This document shows positions 53,704 to 63,016 of a stretch of 64,000 nucleotides of DNA, piece by piece. Source of the DNA: Mesorhizobium sp. (GTDB taxonomy: Bacteria; Pseudomonadota; Alphaproteobacteria; Rhizobiales; Rhizobiaceae); assembly GCA_019635735.1 (NCBI GenBank), contig JAHBYX010000003.1, forward strand, positions 248,001 to 312,000. The letters are read 5' to 3'. Below the pieces are notes generated by a model that was not told where the DNA came from, ran no database searches, and was given only the letters and a program-made list of their open reading frames with translations. The first letter of the stretch is position 1. Every line of letters begins with the position of its first letter. The translations under genes were made by a program, and so were the position numbers.

Positions 53704-54485
53704 CGTTTCGCACCAATCTCCGACTGGCATTGGACGGCCAGCATCCCCGACTCGGCGGTTCGGTCGAGTTTGCATTGCTGGCATTGATCGTCGTGTCGGC
53801 GATCGGAATGGGGGTCGAGACGCTGACCGGGCTCCCGCCCGGGATCTACGCGTTCTTCGGGGCGCTCGAAGTGTTCGTCGTCACCGCGTTTGCCCTTGAA
53901 TACGGGTTGCGGCTGTGGGTTTCCGATCAGCCGTTGCGTTACGCACGAAGCTTCTACGGTATTATTGACCTGGTCTCGTTCCTGCCGACGCTCGTCGGAA
54001 TACTGCTGACAGGCTCGGCGCTTGACGGCCGAGCGATGCGGACGCTGCGCCTCTTTCGACTGCTCCGTCTCCTGAAAGTCGTGCGCTATGCAAACGCGGC
54101 GGAGCGGTTGGGGGAAGCCTGGCGGCTGGTGCGCGAAGAGGTGATCGTGTTCGGCCTCGCCGCGCTGATCGTGCTCTATGTCTGCGCGCTGATCATCTAC
54201 CAGTTCGAGAACGAGGCTCAGCCGGAAGCCTTCTCGTCGGTGTTTTCCGCCATGTGGTGGGCGGCCGTGACGCTGACGACCGTCGGCTACGGCGACATCT
54301 ACCCGATCACGGCCATGGGTCGCATCTTCACCGTCGTGATGCTGTTCGTGGCATTGGGCATCATCGCCATCCCGACCGGGCTGGTGGCATCGGCGATGTC
54401 GGAACTGCGCAGGCGAAAGACGGCGAACGACCGGACATCCTCGCCGCATGAGATAAATCCCGAGCCGCCAACGCGGGCATCTTGA
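53700..54485 (+). CDS. Voltage-gated potassium channel
   Basis: A 261-residue six-helix ion channel starting with GTG, which overlaps the dipeptidase stop by 4 bp. S4 voltage sensor with regularly spaced arginines (MRTLRLFRLLRLLKVVRY), pore helix and filter TLTTVGYGDIYPIT, and S6 FTVVMLFVALGIIAIPTG. The TVGYGD filter is the K+ signature. The tail after S6 is short and has no RCK domain. It precedes a sodium-channel-like gene by 54 bp in the same direction, suggesting joint expression. Confidence 0.93.
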   Translation: MTFRTNLRLALDGQHPRLGGSVEFALLALIVVSAIGMGVETLTGLPPGIYAFFGALEVFVVTAFALEYGLRLWVSDQPLRYARSFYGIIDLVSFLPTLVGILLTGSALDGRAMRTLRLFRLLRLLKVVRYANAAERLGEAWRLVREEVIVFGLAALIVLYVCALIIYQFENEAQPEAFSSVFSAMWWAAVTLTTVGYGDIYPITAMGRIFTVVMLFVALGIIAIPTGLVASAMSELRRRKTANDRTSSPHEINPEPPTRAS

Positions 54486-54539
54486 CCGCATGAAGGTGGT
54501 CGAGCATCTGTCGGGCGATCCTCCCCGCCGGAGTCTACC

Positions 54540-55334
54540 GTGACCGCACTCAAGTCGCTCATTGAATCGCGCCGCTTCGAAGCCTTCATCACCGCTCTAA
54601 TCTTCATCAACGCGGTGACGCTCGGACTGGAGACATCGCCGACGGCGGTGGCGGCGTTCGGAGGGGCGCTCGCGGTCGCCGACAGCGCGATCCTCGCAGT
54701 CTTCGTCTTCGAGCTTCTCGCGCGGTTCGTGGTCTATCGGTTCGATTTCTTCCGCGACCCGTGGCGCATCTTCGACCTGCTCGTCGTCGGCGTCGCGCTG
54801 ATCCCGGCGACGGGCAGCCTGTCGGTGCTGCGCGCCCTGCGCATCCTGCGGGTGCTCAGGCTGATATCGATCGTGCCGTCGCTCAGGCGCGTCGTCACCG
54901 GCTTCATCACGGCGCTGCCCGGCATGGGCTCGATCATTCTGCTGCTGGCGCTGGTTTTCTATGTTTTCGCGGTGATGGCCACGAAGCTCTACGGGGCGGC
55001 CTTCCCGGACCTTTTCGGCGATCTCGGCGCGTCGCTCTACACGCTGTTCCAGGTGATGACGCTTGAAGGCTGGTCCGACGGTGTCGTGCGGCCTGTGATG
55101 GAAGTCTACCCGACCGCCTGGCTGTTTTTCATCCCGTTCATCGTCGCCACCTCCTTCACCGTGCTCAACCTGTTCATCGGCGTCATCGTGTCGGCGATGG
55201 AGGAAGAGCACGAGGCCGAGGAGAGCGCGGAACGCGAGGCGCTGCAGGAGGACCAGGACGCGATCCTGCGCGAGATCAGGGCGCTGCGACAGGAGGTGCG
55301 GGAGTTGAAAGGCGCCTCTCTCCCCTCTTCTTGA
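54540..55334 (+). CDS. BacNav-type voltage-gated sodium channel
   Basis: A 264-residue six-helix channel starting with GTG. S4 reads LRALRILRVLRLISIVPSLRR with four or more arginines; the pore reads LFQVMTLEGWSDGVVRPVM, where TLEGWSD corresponds to the TLESWAS-type filter of NaChBac. After S6 comes a charged coiled coil (AMEEEHEAEESAEREALQED) as in BacNav channels, driving tetramerisation. The Gly and Asp in the filter differ from NaChBac and may alter selectivity toward Ca2+ or mixed cations. Confidence 0.93.
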   Translation: MTALKSLIESRRFEAFITALIFINAVTLGLETSPTAVAAFGGALAVADSAILAVFVFELLARFVVYRFDFFRDPWRIFDLLVVGVALIPATGSLSVLRALRILRVLRLISIVPSLRRVVTGFITALPGMGSIILLLALVFYVFAVMATKLYGAAFPDLFGDLGASLYTLFQVMTLEGWSDGVVRPVMEVYPTAWLFFIPFIVATSFTVLNLFIGVIVSAMEEEHEAEESAEREALQEDQDAILREIRALRQEVRELKGASLPSS

Positions 55335-55484
55335 GGTGTCGAGCTACTCCTCCGGAGCGCCGCGGATGAGCGATAGGACGGATGACAGATCACTACCTTT
55401 GGATGAATTCTTGGATCAAAACTATCTTTAGTTGAAATATTTCACCTGATTCGCTAACTTGGTGGTGCGTGCTGGGGGGTAGCG

Positions 55485-55817
55485 ATGCGCTCGATACAGT
55501 CGTCCGGCCTTATTTCGATCTGCATTCTGCTGGGTGGTGATGCCATTGCTCAACAAGAGGTTGAGACGATGCAATTCGACGCAAACAGTCGCCGTGTGGT
55601 CGTTCGAAGTCACATCAAATTCTCGGATGTCCGACAACCAGCGACAATCCCGGACTCGAAAGGCGCGGCATTCTGTGCGCTGACCTTCGTAGACGACGAC
55701 CATCCATCAGGATGGTGCAAGGTCTTCTACGTTCCTGATGCCAACGAGTGGAGATTCCAGACTGGCGCCGGCGGCGGGCAACAAGCTTGCGCCGTGAGTT
55801 GCATGTGGATCAAGTGA
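55485..55817 (+). CDS. Small secreted cysteine-rich protein, unknown function
   Basis: A 110-residue protein with a signal peptide (MRSIQSSGLISICILLGGDA, cleavage after about DAIAQ). The mature domain has four cysteines (AFCAL, GWCKV, QACAVSCMW) and beta-rich segments such as RRVVVRSHIKF and EWRFQTGAGGGQQ. A frame on the opposite strand overlaps but lacks a signal. The region around it is poorer in G and C than its neighbours. Not recognised; it stands alone between the channel genes and dcd. Confidence 0.65.
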   Translation: MRSIQSSGLISICILLGGDAIAQQEVETMQFDANSRRVVVRSHIKFSDVRQPATIPDSKGAAFCALTFVDDDHPSGWCKVFYVPDANEWRFQTGAGGGQQACAVSCMWIK

Positions 55818-55844
55818 CGTGATTTCGCGCGAGGCATTACATCT

Positions 55845-56936
55845 TCATCTGAAATGCTTCGACAGCTTTAGCCCCTGCGCCTGATAGTTGGACTTGAGGT
55901 CCGCGCCGTAGAGCGCCCTCGGGCGTGAGAGCATGTGCTCGTAGACCAGGCGGCCGACGACCTGGCCGTGCTCGAGGATGAACGGCACCTCATGGCTGCG
56001 CACCTCGAGCACCGCGCGGCTGCCGGCCCCTCCGGCCTGCCTGTGTCCGAAGCCGGGATCGAAGAAGCCGGCATAGTGGACCCGGAATTCGCCGACGAGC
56101 GGATCGAAGGGCGTCATCTCGGCGGCGACGTCGGGCGGCACGTGCACCGCCTCGCGGCTGACCAGAATGTAGAACTCGTTGGGATCGAGGATCAGCTCGC
56201 CTGAACCGCGATCATGCAGCGGCTCCCAGAAGTCGAGGATGTCGTGCGCGGCGCGCCTGTCGACGTCGACCAGGGACGAATGGCGCTTGCCGCGATAGCC
56301 GATCAGGCCGTTCGCATCGCCCCTGAGATCGATCGACAGCGCGACGCCGCCGCCCGAGATGTTCGGCTCATCCGTTGCGACCAGCGTATCGCGGGCATGC
56401 AGGTCCAGAAGTTCGGCCTCCGACAGCAGCGAATGGCCCTTGCGGAAGCGGATCTGCGACAGGCGCGAGCCGGTTCGCGCGACGATCGGGAAGGTGCGCG
56501 GGCTCACTTCCATGTAGAGCGGACCCGAATAGCCCGCCGGGATCTTGTCGAACTCCTGCGCGAAGTCGGCCATGACGCGGGTGAAGATATCGAGCCGCCC
56601 GGTCGAACTCTTGGGATTGGCCGAGGCCGAGACATCGGGGGGAAGCGCCAGCGTCTCCAGCAGCGGCACGATGTAGACGCATCCCGTCTCGAGAACGGCG
56701 CCGTCGCGCAAATCGATCTCATGCAGTTTCAGTCGCGCCAGCTTGTCCTCGACGGTGGCGTTGCGGCCCGGCATGAAGCTCGCCCGCACGCGCCACGCCT
56801 TCTCCCCGAGGCGCAGGTCGAGGCTCGCCGGCTGGATCTGGTCGGCATCGAGCGGACGCGCGCTAACCAGCGCGTCGCGGGCGAACAACGCCGCGATCTC
56901 GCGGTCTGGAAGGATGCCGGTCGTGCGGTTGGCCAT
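55845..56936 (-). CDS. dcd: dCTP deaminase, double-length rhizobial type
   Basis: A 363-residue protein, about twice the length of ordinary Dcd. The N-terminal half has the dUTPase/DCD trimer-fold motifs DADQIQPASLDLRLGEKAWRVRA, and ANPKSSTGRLDIFTRVMADF; the second half has SIDLRGDANGLIGYRGKRHSS, DPNEFYILVSREAVHVPPDVAAEM and FFDPGFGH. Two tandem DCD-like folds are thus joined in one chain, a form found in alphaproteobacteria. The enzyme supplies dUTP for thymidylate synthesis by deaminating dCTP. Divergent from metZ. Confidence 0.92.
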   Translation of the reverse strand: MANRTTGILPDREIAALFARDALVSARPLDADQIQPASLDLRLGEKAWRVRASFMPGRNATVEDKLARLKLHEIDLRDGAVLETGCVYIVPLLETLALPPDVSASANPKSSTGRLDIFTRVMADFAQEFDKIPAGYSGPLYMEVSPRTFPIVARTGSRLSQIRFRKGHSLLSEAELLDLHARDTLVATDEPNISGGGVALSIDLRGDANGLIGYRGKRHSSLVDVDRRAAHDILDFWEPLHDRGSGELILDPNEFYILVSREAVHVPPDVAAEMTPFDPLVGEFRVHYAGFFDPGFGHRQAGGAGSRAVLEVRSHEVPFILEHGQVVGRLVYEHMLSRPRALYGADLKSNYQAQGLKLSKHFR

Positions 56937-57019
56937 GTCGCTCCGGTGTTCTGAGGCAACCGACCTCTATCAATCGGCCCGATTGACGCAAGAAGCCAGC
57001 GGGTCTAAAGGAGCGTTAT

Positions 57020-57071
57020 CCCGTGGTGATTTGGCCGGTCGGCTTGCAGCCACGTTAAACAAGTCGCTAAA
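57020..57071 (+). ncRNA. SAM-II riboswitch aptamer
   Basis: The stretch contains CCGTGGTGATTTGG, CGGCTTGCAGCCACGTTAAA and CAAGTCGCTAAAGG, the invariant blocks of SAM-II. CGTGG pairs with CCACG and GGCTTG with CAAGTC, giving the H-type pseudoknot that binds S-adenosylmethionine. It lies 129 bp upstream of metZ and just before an intrinsic terminator, so SAM excess would lower metZ expression. Confidence 0.95.
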
Positions 57072-57098
57072 GGACCGTGTGGCCGAAAGGCTCTGTGG

Positions 57099-57135
57099 AC
57101 CGGTTGCGACTTCTCGCGGCCGGTTTTTTGTTTTT
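57099..57135 (+). terminator. Riboswitch-controlled terminator before metZ
   Basis: ACCGGTTGCGA and TCGCGGCCGGT pair over 11 bp (two G-T) around CTTC, followed by TTTTTTGTTTTT. The end is 14 bp before the metZ start. GACCGG at 57098 is complementary to CCGGTC at 57035 inside the aptamer, which offers an alternative pairing and hence a switch mechanism; that detail is inferred. Confidence 0.85.
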
Positions 57136-57148
57136 GGGGCTTTGGAAC

Positions 57149-58333
57149 ATGGCGAACAGAAACTGGCGGCCGCAGACGGCTCTCGTGCATGGCGGCACGC
57201 TGCGCTCGCACCACGGCGAGACGTCCGAGGCGATCTACCTCACGCAGGGCTATGTCTACGAGTCCGCCGAGAGCGCGGAAGCCCGCTTCAAGGGCGACGA
57301 GCCGGGCTTCATCTACTCGCGCTACGCCAACCCAACCGTTGACATGTTCGAGAAGCGCATGTGCGCGTTGGAGGGCGCGGAGGATGCGCGCGCGACAGCG
57401 TCGGGAATGGCGGCTGTGTCGGCTGCCCTGCTTTGCTCGGTCAAGGCCGGCGACCACGTGGTTTCGGCGCGTGCGCTGTTCGGCTCCTGCCGCTGGATCA
57501 TCGAAACGCTGATGCCGAAATACGGCATCGAGACGACGCTGGTCGACGGCACGAAGATGGACCAGTGGCAGAATGCGGTGCGGCCGAACACCAGGCTCTT
57601 CTTCCTCGAAAGCCCGACCAATCCGACGCTCGAAGTCGTCGATATCGCGGCGGTCGCCAGCATCGCCAATTCGATCGGCGCGCGCGTCGTGGTGGACAAT
57701 GTGTTCGCGACGCCGCTGCAGCAGAAGCCGCTCGAACTCGGCGCGCATGTGGTCGTCTATTCCGCCACCAAGCATATCGACGGCCAGGGCCGCTGCCTCG
57801 GCGGCGTGATCCTCTCGGACAAGGAATGGATCGACAAGAACCTGCACGACTATTTCCGCCACACCGGGCCGTCGCTATCGCCATTCAACGCCTGGACGCT
57901 GCTCAAGGGGCTGGAGACGCTGCCGCTGCGTGTCAGGCAGCAGACCGAAAGCGCCGGGCGCATCGCCGACTGGCTGGCGGAACACTCCGGCATCTCGCGC
58001 GTGATCTATCCGGGCCGCAAGGACCATCCGCAGGCCGACATCGTCGCCCGGCAGATGAAGGGCGGCTCGACGCTGGTGTGCCTCGACACCAGGGGCGGCA
58101 AGAAGGCGGCTTTCGCGCTCTCCAACGCGTTGGAGATCGTCAAGATTTCCAACAACCTCGGCGACGCCAAGAGCCTGATCACCCACCCGGCGACGACGAC
58201 GCACAAGAACCTCACTGACGAGGCTCGGGCAGAACTGGGCATCGGGCCGGGAACGCTTCGGCTGTCGGTAGGCCTGGAGGACGTCGACGACCTGATCGAG
58301 GATCTGGACCGGGCGCTGAAGGCGGCTGCCTAG
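57149..58333 (+). CDS. metZ: O-succinylhomoserine sulfhydrylase
   Basis: A 394-residue PLP enzyme of the Cys/Met metabolism family. Seen: ALVHGGTLRSHHGETSEAIY, YSRYANPTVDMFEKR, ARATASGMAAVSAALL, the PLP-lysine in YSATKHIDGQGRCLGG, and SLGDAKSLITHPATTTH-like NNLGDAKSLITHPATTT. It makes homocysteine from O-succinylhomoserine and sulfide. The start at 57149 (MANRNWRPQT) is the first Met after the riboswitch terminator. Its stop overlaps the convergent RidA gene by 4 bp. Confidence 0.96.
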   Translation: MANRNWRPQTALVHGGTLRSHHGETSEAIYLTQGYVYESAESAEARFKGDEPGFIYSRYANPTVDMFEKRMCALEGAEDARATASGMAAVSAALLCSVKAGDHVVSARALFGSCRWIIETLMPKYGIETTLVDGTKMDQWQNAVRPNTRLFFLESPTNPTLEVVDIAAVASIANSIGARVVVDNVFATPLQQKPLELGAHVVVYSATKHIDGQGRCLGGVILSDKEWIDKNLHDYFRHTGPSLSPFNAWTLLKGLETLPLRVRQQTESAGRIADWLAEHSGISRVIYPGRKDHPQADIVARQMKGGSTLVCLDTRGGKKAAFALSNALEIVKISNNLGDAKSLITHPATTTHKNLTDEARAELGIGPGTLRLSVGLEDVDDLIEDLDRALKAAA

Positions 58334-58716
58334 GACACAATCGCGTCGGCTTCCAATTCGACCAGCCAGTCGGGATCGACGAAGCCGACGACCTGAACGA
58401 CGGTGGTGGCGGGTCGGATCGCGGCGAAGTATTCGCCGTGCGCCCGCGCCGCCTCGCGCCAGTGCTTCATATCCGTCAGCATGATGCGGCTGCGGACCAC
58501 GTCAGAGAGCGTCCCTCCCGCGTCGACGACCGCCTTTTCGATGATCTCGAGGCAGCGGATCGTCTGACCGTAGACGTCGCCCTTCGCCGCCGTGCCGCCC
58601 TCGGGGAGGATCGGCGCGGTGCCGGCAACGGCGATATGCGGGCCGACGCGCACCGCGCGGGTGAAGCCGAGAATGGGCTCTAGGTAGGACCCCGAGCTGA
58701 CGGACTTACGTTCCAT
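58330..58716 (-). CDS. RidA/YjgF family protein
   Basis: A 128-residue protein with the RidA pattern: GFTRAVRVGPHIAVAGTAP, GQTIRCLEIIEKAVVDAGGTLSDVVRSRIMLTDM, and the C-terminal VQVVGFVDPDWLVELEADAIV with conserved Glu. The conserved Arg of canonical RidA appears as R in VRSRIML. RidA proteins remove reactive enamine/imine intermediates from PLP enzymes; metZ next door is such an enzyme. Its start lies inside the end of the upstream phosphatidyltransferase gene (11-bp overlap). Confidence 0.9.
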   Translation of the reverse strand: MERKSVSSGSYLEPILGFTRAVRVGPHIAVAGTAPILPEGGTAAKGDVYGQTIRCLEIIEKAVVDAGGTLSDVVRSRIMLTDMKHWREAARAHGEYFAAIRPATTVVQVVGFVDPDWLVELEADAIVS

Positions 58717-59326
58717 TCGTCTCTCCGAACTGACGCCACGCCAGGACGACGCGGGAAAGCGCCGTATAGGCCGTCAGCGCCGCGAATGCATAGGCGAGAA
58801 TCGCAAACCAGTCCGGAAACAGGCAGAACGCGACGAAGACCGCAATCGTCTCCGTCGCTTCCGCGAGGCCGGTCGTGAAGAACAGCGATTTCGGGCCACG
58901 CGCATTACCCGCCAGGCCGCGCTTCTCGGCGATGGCCGCGTAGGCAAGGAAGCTCGCGCCATTGGCATAGAAGACGGCGATCAACAGCGCGCCGGGAATG
59001 CCGTTCGCCGCAGGATCGAGGATGACGAAGGCAAGCGGGATCATGCCGTAGAAAGCAAAATCGAGCACGATGTCGAGATAGCCGCCGAGATCGGTCCGGC
59101 CGGCCCGCTTGGCGACCGCGCCGTCGAGGCCGTCGCCGAGGCGCGAGACAAGGATGAGAATCAGGCCGGTCCAGAGCGCGCCGAGCGCGATCGCCAACGC
59201 CGCCGCCGCTCCGATCGCGAAGGCCGACAGCGTGATCGCGTTGGCCGAGATTCCGGCCGCGTGCAGCGCACCCGCGACCCGGTCGAGCGCCGGATCGATG
59301 CGCCTGCGCGCCCACCCATCGAGCAT
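58706..59326 (-). CDS. CDP-alcohol phosphatidyltransferase family protein
   Basis: A 206-residue membrane protein with about six helices. The family motif D-x2-DG-x2-A-x-G-x3-D-x3-D is present as [25 protein letters not shown] in modified form: the usual Arg after A is Lys. All four metal-binding Asp positions remain. Such enzymes make phospholipids from CDP-diacylglycerol; the alcohol is not clear. RBS GAGGAGATAGCC before the ATG. Followed without gap by ridA. Confidence 0.88.
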   Translation of the reverse strand: MLDGWARRRIDPALDRVAGALHAAGISANAITLSAFAIGAAAALAIALGALWTGLILILVSRLGDGLDGAVAKRAGRTDLGGYLDIVLDFAFYGMIPLAFVILDPAANGIPGALLIAVFYANGASFLAYAAIAEKRGLAGNARGPKSLFFTTGLAEATETIAVFVAFCLFPDWFAILAYAFAALTAYTALSRVVLAWRQFGETNGT

Positions 59327-59405
59327 TGGCTATCTCCTCGATACCTTGCCTGTTGACCGCGAATGGACGCTCGGCGAAGGTTGGATGCAACGTCGGGAAA
59401 CCATC

Positions 59406-59798
59406 ATGTACCGCGCCGTCACGCGCAACATCGAAGTCGAGGTGGAGCCGATCTACCTGCCGGAGCGATCCGATCCGGAGCAGAGCCGATATGTCTGGGC
59501 CTACCGCGTGACCATCGCCAACAATTCGGACGGCTTCGTGCAGCTGCTGACCCGCTACTGGCGCATCGTCGACGGCAACGGCAAGGTCGAGGAGGTGCGT
59601 GGACCTGGCGTCGTCGGCGACCAGCCCGAGCTCAATCCCGGCGACAGCTACCAGTATACGTCCGGCTGTCCGCTCACCACGCCGACGGGCTTCATGGCCG
59701 GACACTACACGATGCGTGACGAGGCCGGCGCCCTTTTCGACGTGGAGATTCCAGCCTTCGCGCTCGACCTTCCGGATATGCTTCGGACGGTCAATTAG
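59406..59798 (+). CDS. apaG: ApaG (DUF525) protein
   Basis: A 130-residue beta-sandwich protein with the fold of ApaG/Cor[55 protein letters not shown] with the Gly-rich turn, and [21 protein letters not shown]. Its role in cation/ppGpp-linked physiology is poorly defined. It is convergent with hslO (8-bp overlap) and divergent from the phosphatidyltransferase gene. Confidence 0.93.
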   Translation: MYRAVTRNIEVEVEPIYLPERSDPEQSRYVWAYRVTIANNSDGFVQLLTRYWRIVDGNGKVEEVRGPGVVGDQPELNPGDSYQYTSGCPLTTPTGFMAGHYTMRDEAGALFDVEIPAFALDLPDMLRTVN

Positions 59799-60777
59799 GC
59801 TCGACGAACTCCGCTGGATCGAACTCGTAGCGCTTGGAACAGAATTCGCACGATACCTTGATCACTCCATCCTCGATGGAATCGGTGATCTCCTCGGCAG
59901 TGAAGCCTTCCAGTATGCCGCGGATGCGCTCGCGCGAGCACGAGCACTGGTCAAGGATTTCGGCGCCCTCGAAGACACGCACGCCGTGCTCGTGGAACAG
60001 CCTGAACAACAGCCGCTCGGGCTCGACGGTGGGGTCGAGAAGCTCAGACGGTTCGACCGTCGAAAGCAGCGCCAACGCCTCGTTCCAGGCTCCGTCGACG
60101 ATATCCGAGAAGTCGTGCCCCGGATCCCCGTCGCCGCCCGGCAGGTCGGGCAGGCGCAGCCGCTCCGGCGCCTCGGGCAGGAACTGGATCAGCATCCCGC
60201 CCGCGCGCCAGCGCTCGTCGGGCCCGTACTCGCCCGGCACGACATGGCGGGCGACCGCCATGCGCACGTCGGTCGGAATCTGCTCCGACTGACGGAAATA
60301 GGTTCGGGCCACCTCGTCGAGCGATTGGCCGGCGAGTTCGACGATGCCCTGGTAGCGCTGCATGTACTCGCCCTGGTCGATCGTCATGGCGAGCACGCCA
60401 GTACCGAGGAGATCAGGCGGAGAGGTGGCGCCGGCTGCGACGAACTCGGCAAGGCGGTCGGCGTCGAAGCGGGCATAGGCGCGCATCGCCGACGGCGTCG
60501 CGAAATCTACCACCAGCATGTCGACCGGACCGTCGGAACGGGTCTGGAGGATGAACTTGCCCTCGAACTTCAACGCCGTGCCGAGCAGCACCGTCAGCAC
60601 CATCGCCTCGGCCAGCAGCCGGGCTACGGGCTCGGGGTAGTCGTGGCGGGCAAGAATGTGGTTCAGCGTCGGCCCTAGCTGGACGATGCGGCCGCGCACG
60701 TCGAGCGGGGCGACCTCGAACGGCACGACATGGTCGTCTCCGGCGAAGCCGAATTCGCCAAGCTTCGGTTCCTTCAC
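59791..60777 (-). CDS. hslO: Redox-regulated chaperone Hsp33
   Basis: A 328-residue holdase chaperone activated by oxidation. The N-terminal domain [20 protein letters not shown] and [19 protein letters not shown] are typical, and the C-terminal zinc site is present as CSCSRERIR and SCEFCSKRY (CxC-x27-CxxC). The start is the GTG at 60777, 1 bp after the argF stop with GGAG nine bases before; a TTG at 60807 would overlap argF. It thus ends the argD-argF-hslO operon. Confidence 0.95.
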   Translation of the reverse strand: MKEPKLGEFGFAGDDHVVPFEVAPLDVRGRIVQLGPTLNHILARHDYPEPVARLLAEAMVLTVLLGTALKFEGKFILQTRSDGPVDMLVVDFATPSAMRAYARFDADRLAEFVAAGATSPPDLLGTGVLAMTIDQGEYMQRYQGIVELAGQSLDEVARTYFRQSEQIPTDVRMAVARHVVPGEYGPDERWRAGGMLIQFLPEAPERLRLPDLPGGDGDPGHDFSDIVDGAWNEALALLSTVEPSELLDPTVEPERLLFRLFHEHGVRVFEGAEILDQCSCSRERIRGILEGFTAEEITDSIEDGVIKVSCEFCSKRYEFDPAEFVEPN

Positions 60778-60778
60778 G

Positions 60779-61702
60779 TCAAGCGGCTCCGGACAGGCAC
60801 CAGGCAAGAACCGCCTTCTGGGCGTGCAGGCGGTTCTCGGCTTCGTCGAAGACGACCGAGTTCGGGCCGTCGATCACCTCGTCGGTAACCTCCTCGCCGC
60901 GGTGCGCGGGCAGGCAGTGCATGAACAGGGCGTCCGGCTTCGCCTTCGCCATCAGGTCCGCATTGACCTGGTAGGGGAGAAACACGTTGTGGCCGCGCGC
61001 CCGATGCTCCTGATTCATCGACACCCAGCAGTCGGTGACGACCGCATCGGCGCCCGCCACGGCTTCCGCCGGCGAACGGCCGAGCGTCAGCCTGCCACCG
61101 TTCCGCTTCGCCCAGTCGACATAGCGCTGTTCCGGTTCGCTGCCTTCCGGCACGGCCATGTTCAGCTTGTAGCCGAAGCGGGCAGAACCCTCGATCAGCG
61201 AATGCAGCACGTTGTTGCCGTCGCCGGACCAGGCGATGACGCGGTCCTTCACGGCGCCGCGATGCTCTTCGAAGGTCATCACATCGGCCATGATCTGGCA
61301 CGGATGGGTGTCGTCCGTGAGACCGTTGATGACGGGAACGGTCGCGTTTTCCGCGAGCTCCGTCATGCGCTCATGGGCGGTGGTGCGGATCATGATGGCG
61401 TCGACATAGCGCGAGAGCACCCGCGCCGTGTCGGCGATCGATTCCGAACGGCCGAGCTGCATCTCCGCGCCGGTGAGCATGATCGTCGAACCGCCGAGCT
61501 GGCGCATGGCGACGTCGAACGACACGCGCGTGCGGGTCGACGGCTTGTCGAAGATCATCGCCAGGACCTTGCCGGCGAAGGGCTGTTCCGCGGTGCCGGC
61601 CTTCTGCGCGGCCTTGCGCACCTTGGCGTCGTCCAGGATGCGGCGCAGGTTCTCGGCGCTGACCGAAGACAGATCGGTGAAATGGCGTGGCTGAGCGGTC
61701 AT
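60779..61702 (-). CDS. argF: Ornithine carbamoyltransferase
   Basis: A 307-residue enzyme of arginine synthesis. Carbamoyl-phosphate site [28 protein letters not shown], ornithine loop [12 protein letters not shown] and [10 protein letters not shown]. It follows argD by 18 bp and precedes hslO with one base between, in one operon. Confidence 0.97.
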   Translation of the reverse strand: MTAQPRHFTDLSSVSAENLRRILDDAKVRKAAQKAGTAEQPFAGKVLAMIFDKPSTRTRVSFDVAMRQLGGSTIMLTGAEMQLGRSESIADTARVLSRYVDAIMIRTTAHERMTELAENATVPVINGLTDDTHPCQIMADVMTFEEHRGAVKDRVIAWSGDGNNVLHSLIEGSARFGYKLNMAVPEGSEPEQRYVDWAKRNGGRLTLGRSPAEAVAGADAVVTDCWVSMNQEHRARGHNVFLPYQVNADLMAKAKPDALFMHCLPAHRGEEVTDEVIDGPNSVVFDEAENRLHAQKAVLAWCLSGAA

Positions 61703-61720
61703 CGACAGGCTTTCCCGGCC

Positions 61721-62914
61721 TCAGGCCGCAGCTTCGGCGGCGGCAAGGCTCGCCGCGGCAGTGCGGATGCGGTCCACGGCAGTGCGGATCTCCTCGTCGT
61801 CGGCGATCAGCGGCGGCAGGAGACGGATGACATTGTCGCCTGCGGGCGCGGCCAGCAGGTGCTGGGCGCGCAACGCCTTGTTGACCTCGGTGTTCGGCAG
61901 TCCGCATTTGAGGCCCGCCATGAGGCCGACCCCGCGGATGCCCTCGATCACCTGCGGGAAATCGTCGGCAATGCCGGCCAGACCCTGCTTGAGCAGAAGC
62001 CCCTTGCGGCTCACGTCTTCGAGGAACCCTTCAGCCAGGACGACGTCGAGAACGGCATTGCCGACGGCCATCGCCAGTGGGTTGCCGCCAAAGGTGGTGC
62101 CGTGCGTGCCGGCGGTCATGCCGGCGGCCGCGTTTTCGGTCGAAAGGCACGCGCCCATCGGGAAACCGCCGCCGATGCCCTTGGCGATCGCCACGATGTC
62201 GGGCTCGACATCCGTCCACTGGTAGGCGAACAGCTTGCCGGTGCGGCCGACGCCGGTCTGGACCTCGTCGAGGACCAGAAGCAGGCCATGCTCGTCGCAA
62301 AGCTTGCGCAGCGCAGCGAGGCCGCCCTGCGGCAGTTCGCGGATACCGCCTTCACCCTGCAGGGGCTCTATCAGGATCGCCGCGGTTTCCGGCCCGATCG
62401 CGGCTTTGACCGCATCCAGGTCGAAGAACGGCACCTGGTCGAAGCCTTCGACCTTTGGCCCGAAGCCTTCCATATACTTCTTCTGCCCGCCGGCGGCGAT
62501 CGTCGCGAGCGTGCGCCCGTGGAACGCGCCTTCGAATGTGATGATGCGGAAACGCTCGGGGTGGCCGTTTACGAAGTGGTAGCGGCGCGCCGTCTTGATC
62601 GCGCATTCCAGCGCTTCCGCTCCGGAATTGGTAAAGAAGACGCGGTCGGCGAAACTGTTCTGGACGAGGCGTTCCGCGAGCCGCTCCTGGCCCGGAATGT
62701 TGTAGAGGTTAGAGACATGCCAGAGTTTGCCGGCCTGCTCGGTCAGTGCCGCGACGAGGTGCGGATGACAATGCCCGAGCGAATTGACCGCGATGCCGCC
62801 GGCGAAATCGAGATAGCCGTCGCCGTTCGCGGTGTAGAGCCAGCAGCCCTCGCCTCGCTCGAAAGCGAGCGGCGCTCGGGAAAAAGTTCCGAAAAGGGCT
62901 CCACTGTTCATCAT
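61721..62914 (-). CDS. argD: Acetylornithine aminotransferase
   Basis: A 397-residue class III transaminase (N-acetylornithine and often succinyldiaminopimelate). Seen: [59 protein letters not shown], the PLP-lysine in [16 protein letters not shown], and [15 protein letters not shown]. The frame is open to 63250; the start is placed at [20 protein letters not shown] (62914), with ATGs at 62920 and 62929 as close alternatives. The leader carries a promoter and a terminator-like hairpin. First gene of the argD-argF-hslO operon. Confidence 0.94.
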   Translation of the reverse strand: MMNSGALFGTFSRAPLAFERGEGCWLYTANGDGYLDFAGGIAVNSLGHCHPHLVAALTEQAGKLWHVSNLYNIPGQERLAERLVQNSFADRVFFTNSGAEALECAIKTARRYHFVNGHPERFRIITFEGAFHGRTLATIAAGGQKKYMEGFGPKVEGFDQVPFFDLDAVKAAIGPETAAILIEPLQGEGGIRELPQGGLAALRKLCDEHGLLLVLDEVQTGVGRTGKLFAYQWTDVEPDIVAIAKGIGGGFPMGACLSTENAAAGMTAGTHGTTFGGNPLAMAVGNAVLDVVLAEGFLEDVSRKGLLLKQGLAGIADDFPQVIEGIRGVGLMAGLKCGLPNTEVNKALRAQHLLAAPAGDNVIRLLPPLIADDEEIRTAVDRIRTAAASLAAAEAAA

Positions 62915-62983
62915 CACCATCCGCGGCATTGTGGCCCGGCTTCCGGCCGAGACCTTGTTTTCGCCGAATTCACACCCCAAATC

Positions 62984-63007
62984 AAAAAAGCCGCCCGAGG
63001 GGCGGCC
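62984..63007 (-). terminator. Terminator-like hairpin in the argD leader
   Basis: On the minus strand GCCGCCC-CTC-GGGCGGC followed by TTTTTT, i.e. a short intrinsic terminator 70 bp upstream of the argD start. No gene on that strand precedes it, and it directly follows a good promoter. It could be an attenuator, or a 5'-end hairpin that protects the mRNA. Confidence 0.6.
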
Positions 63008-63016
63008 TGCTGGCGG

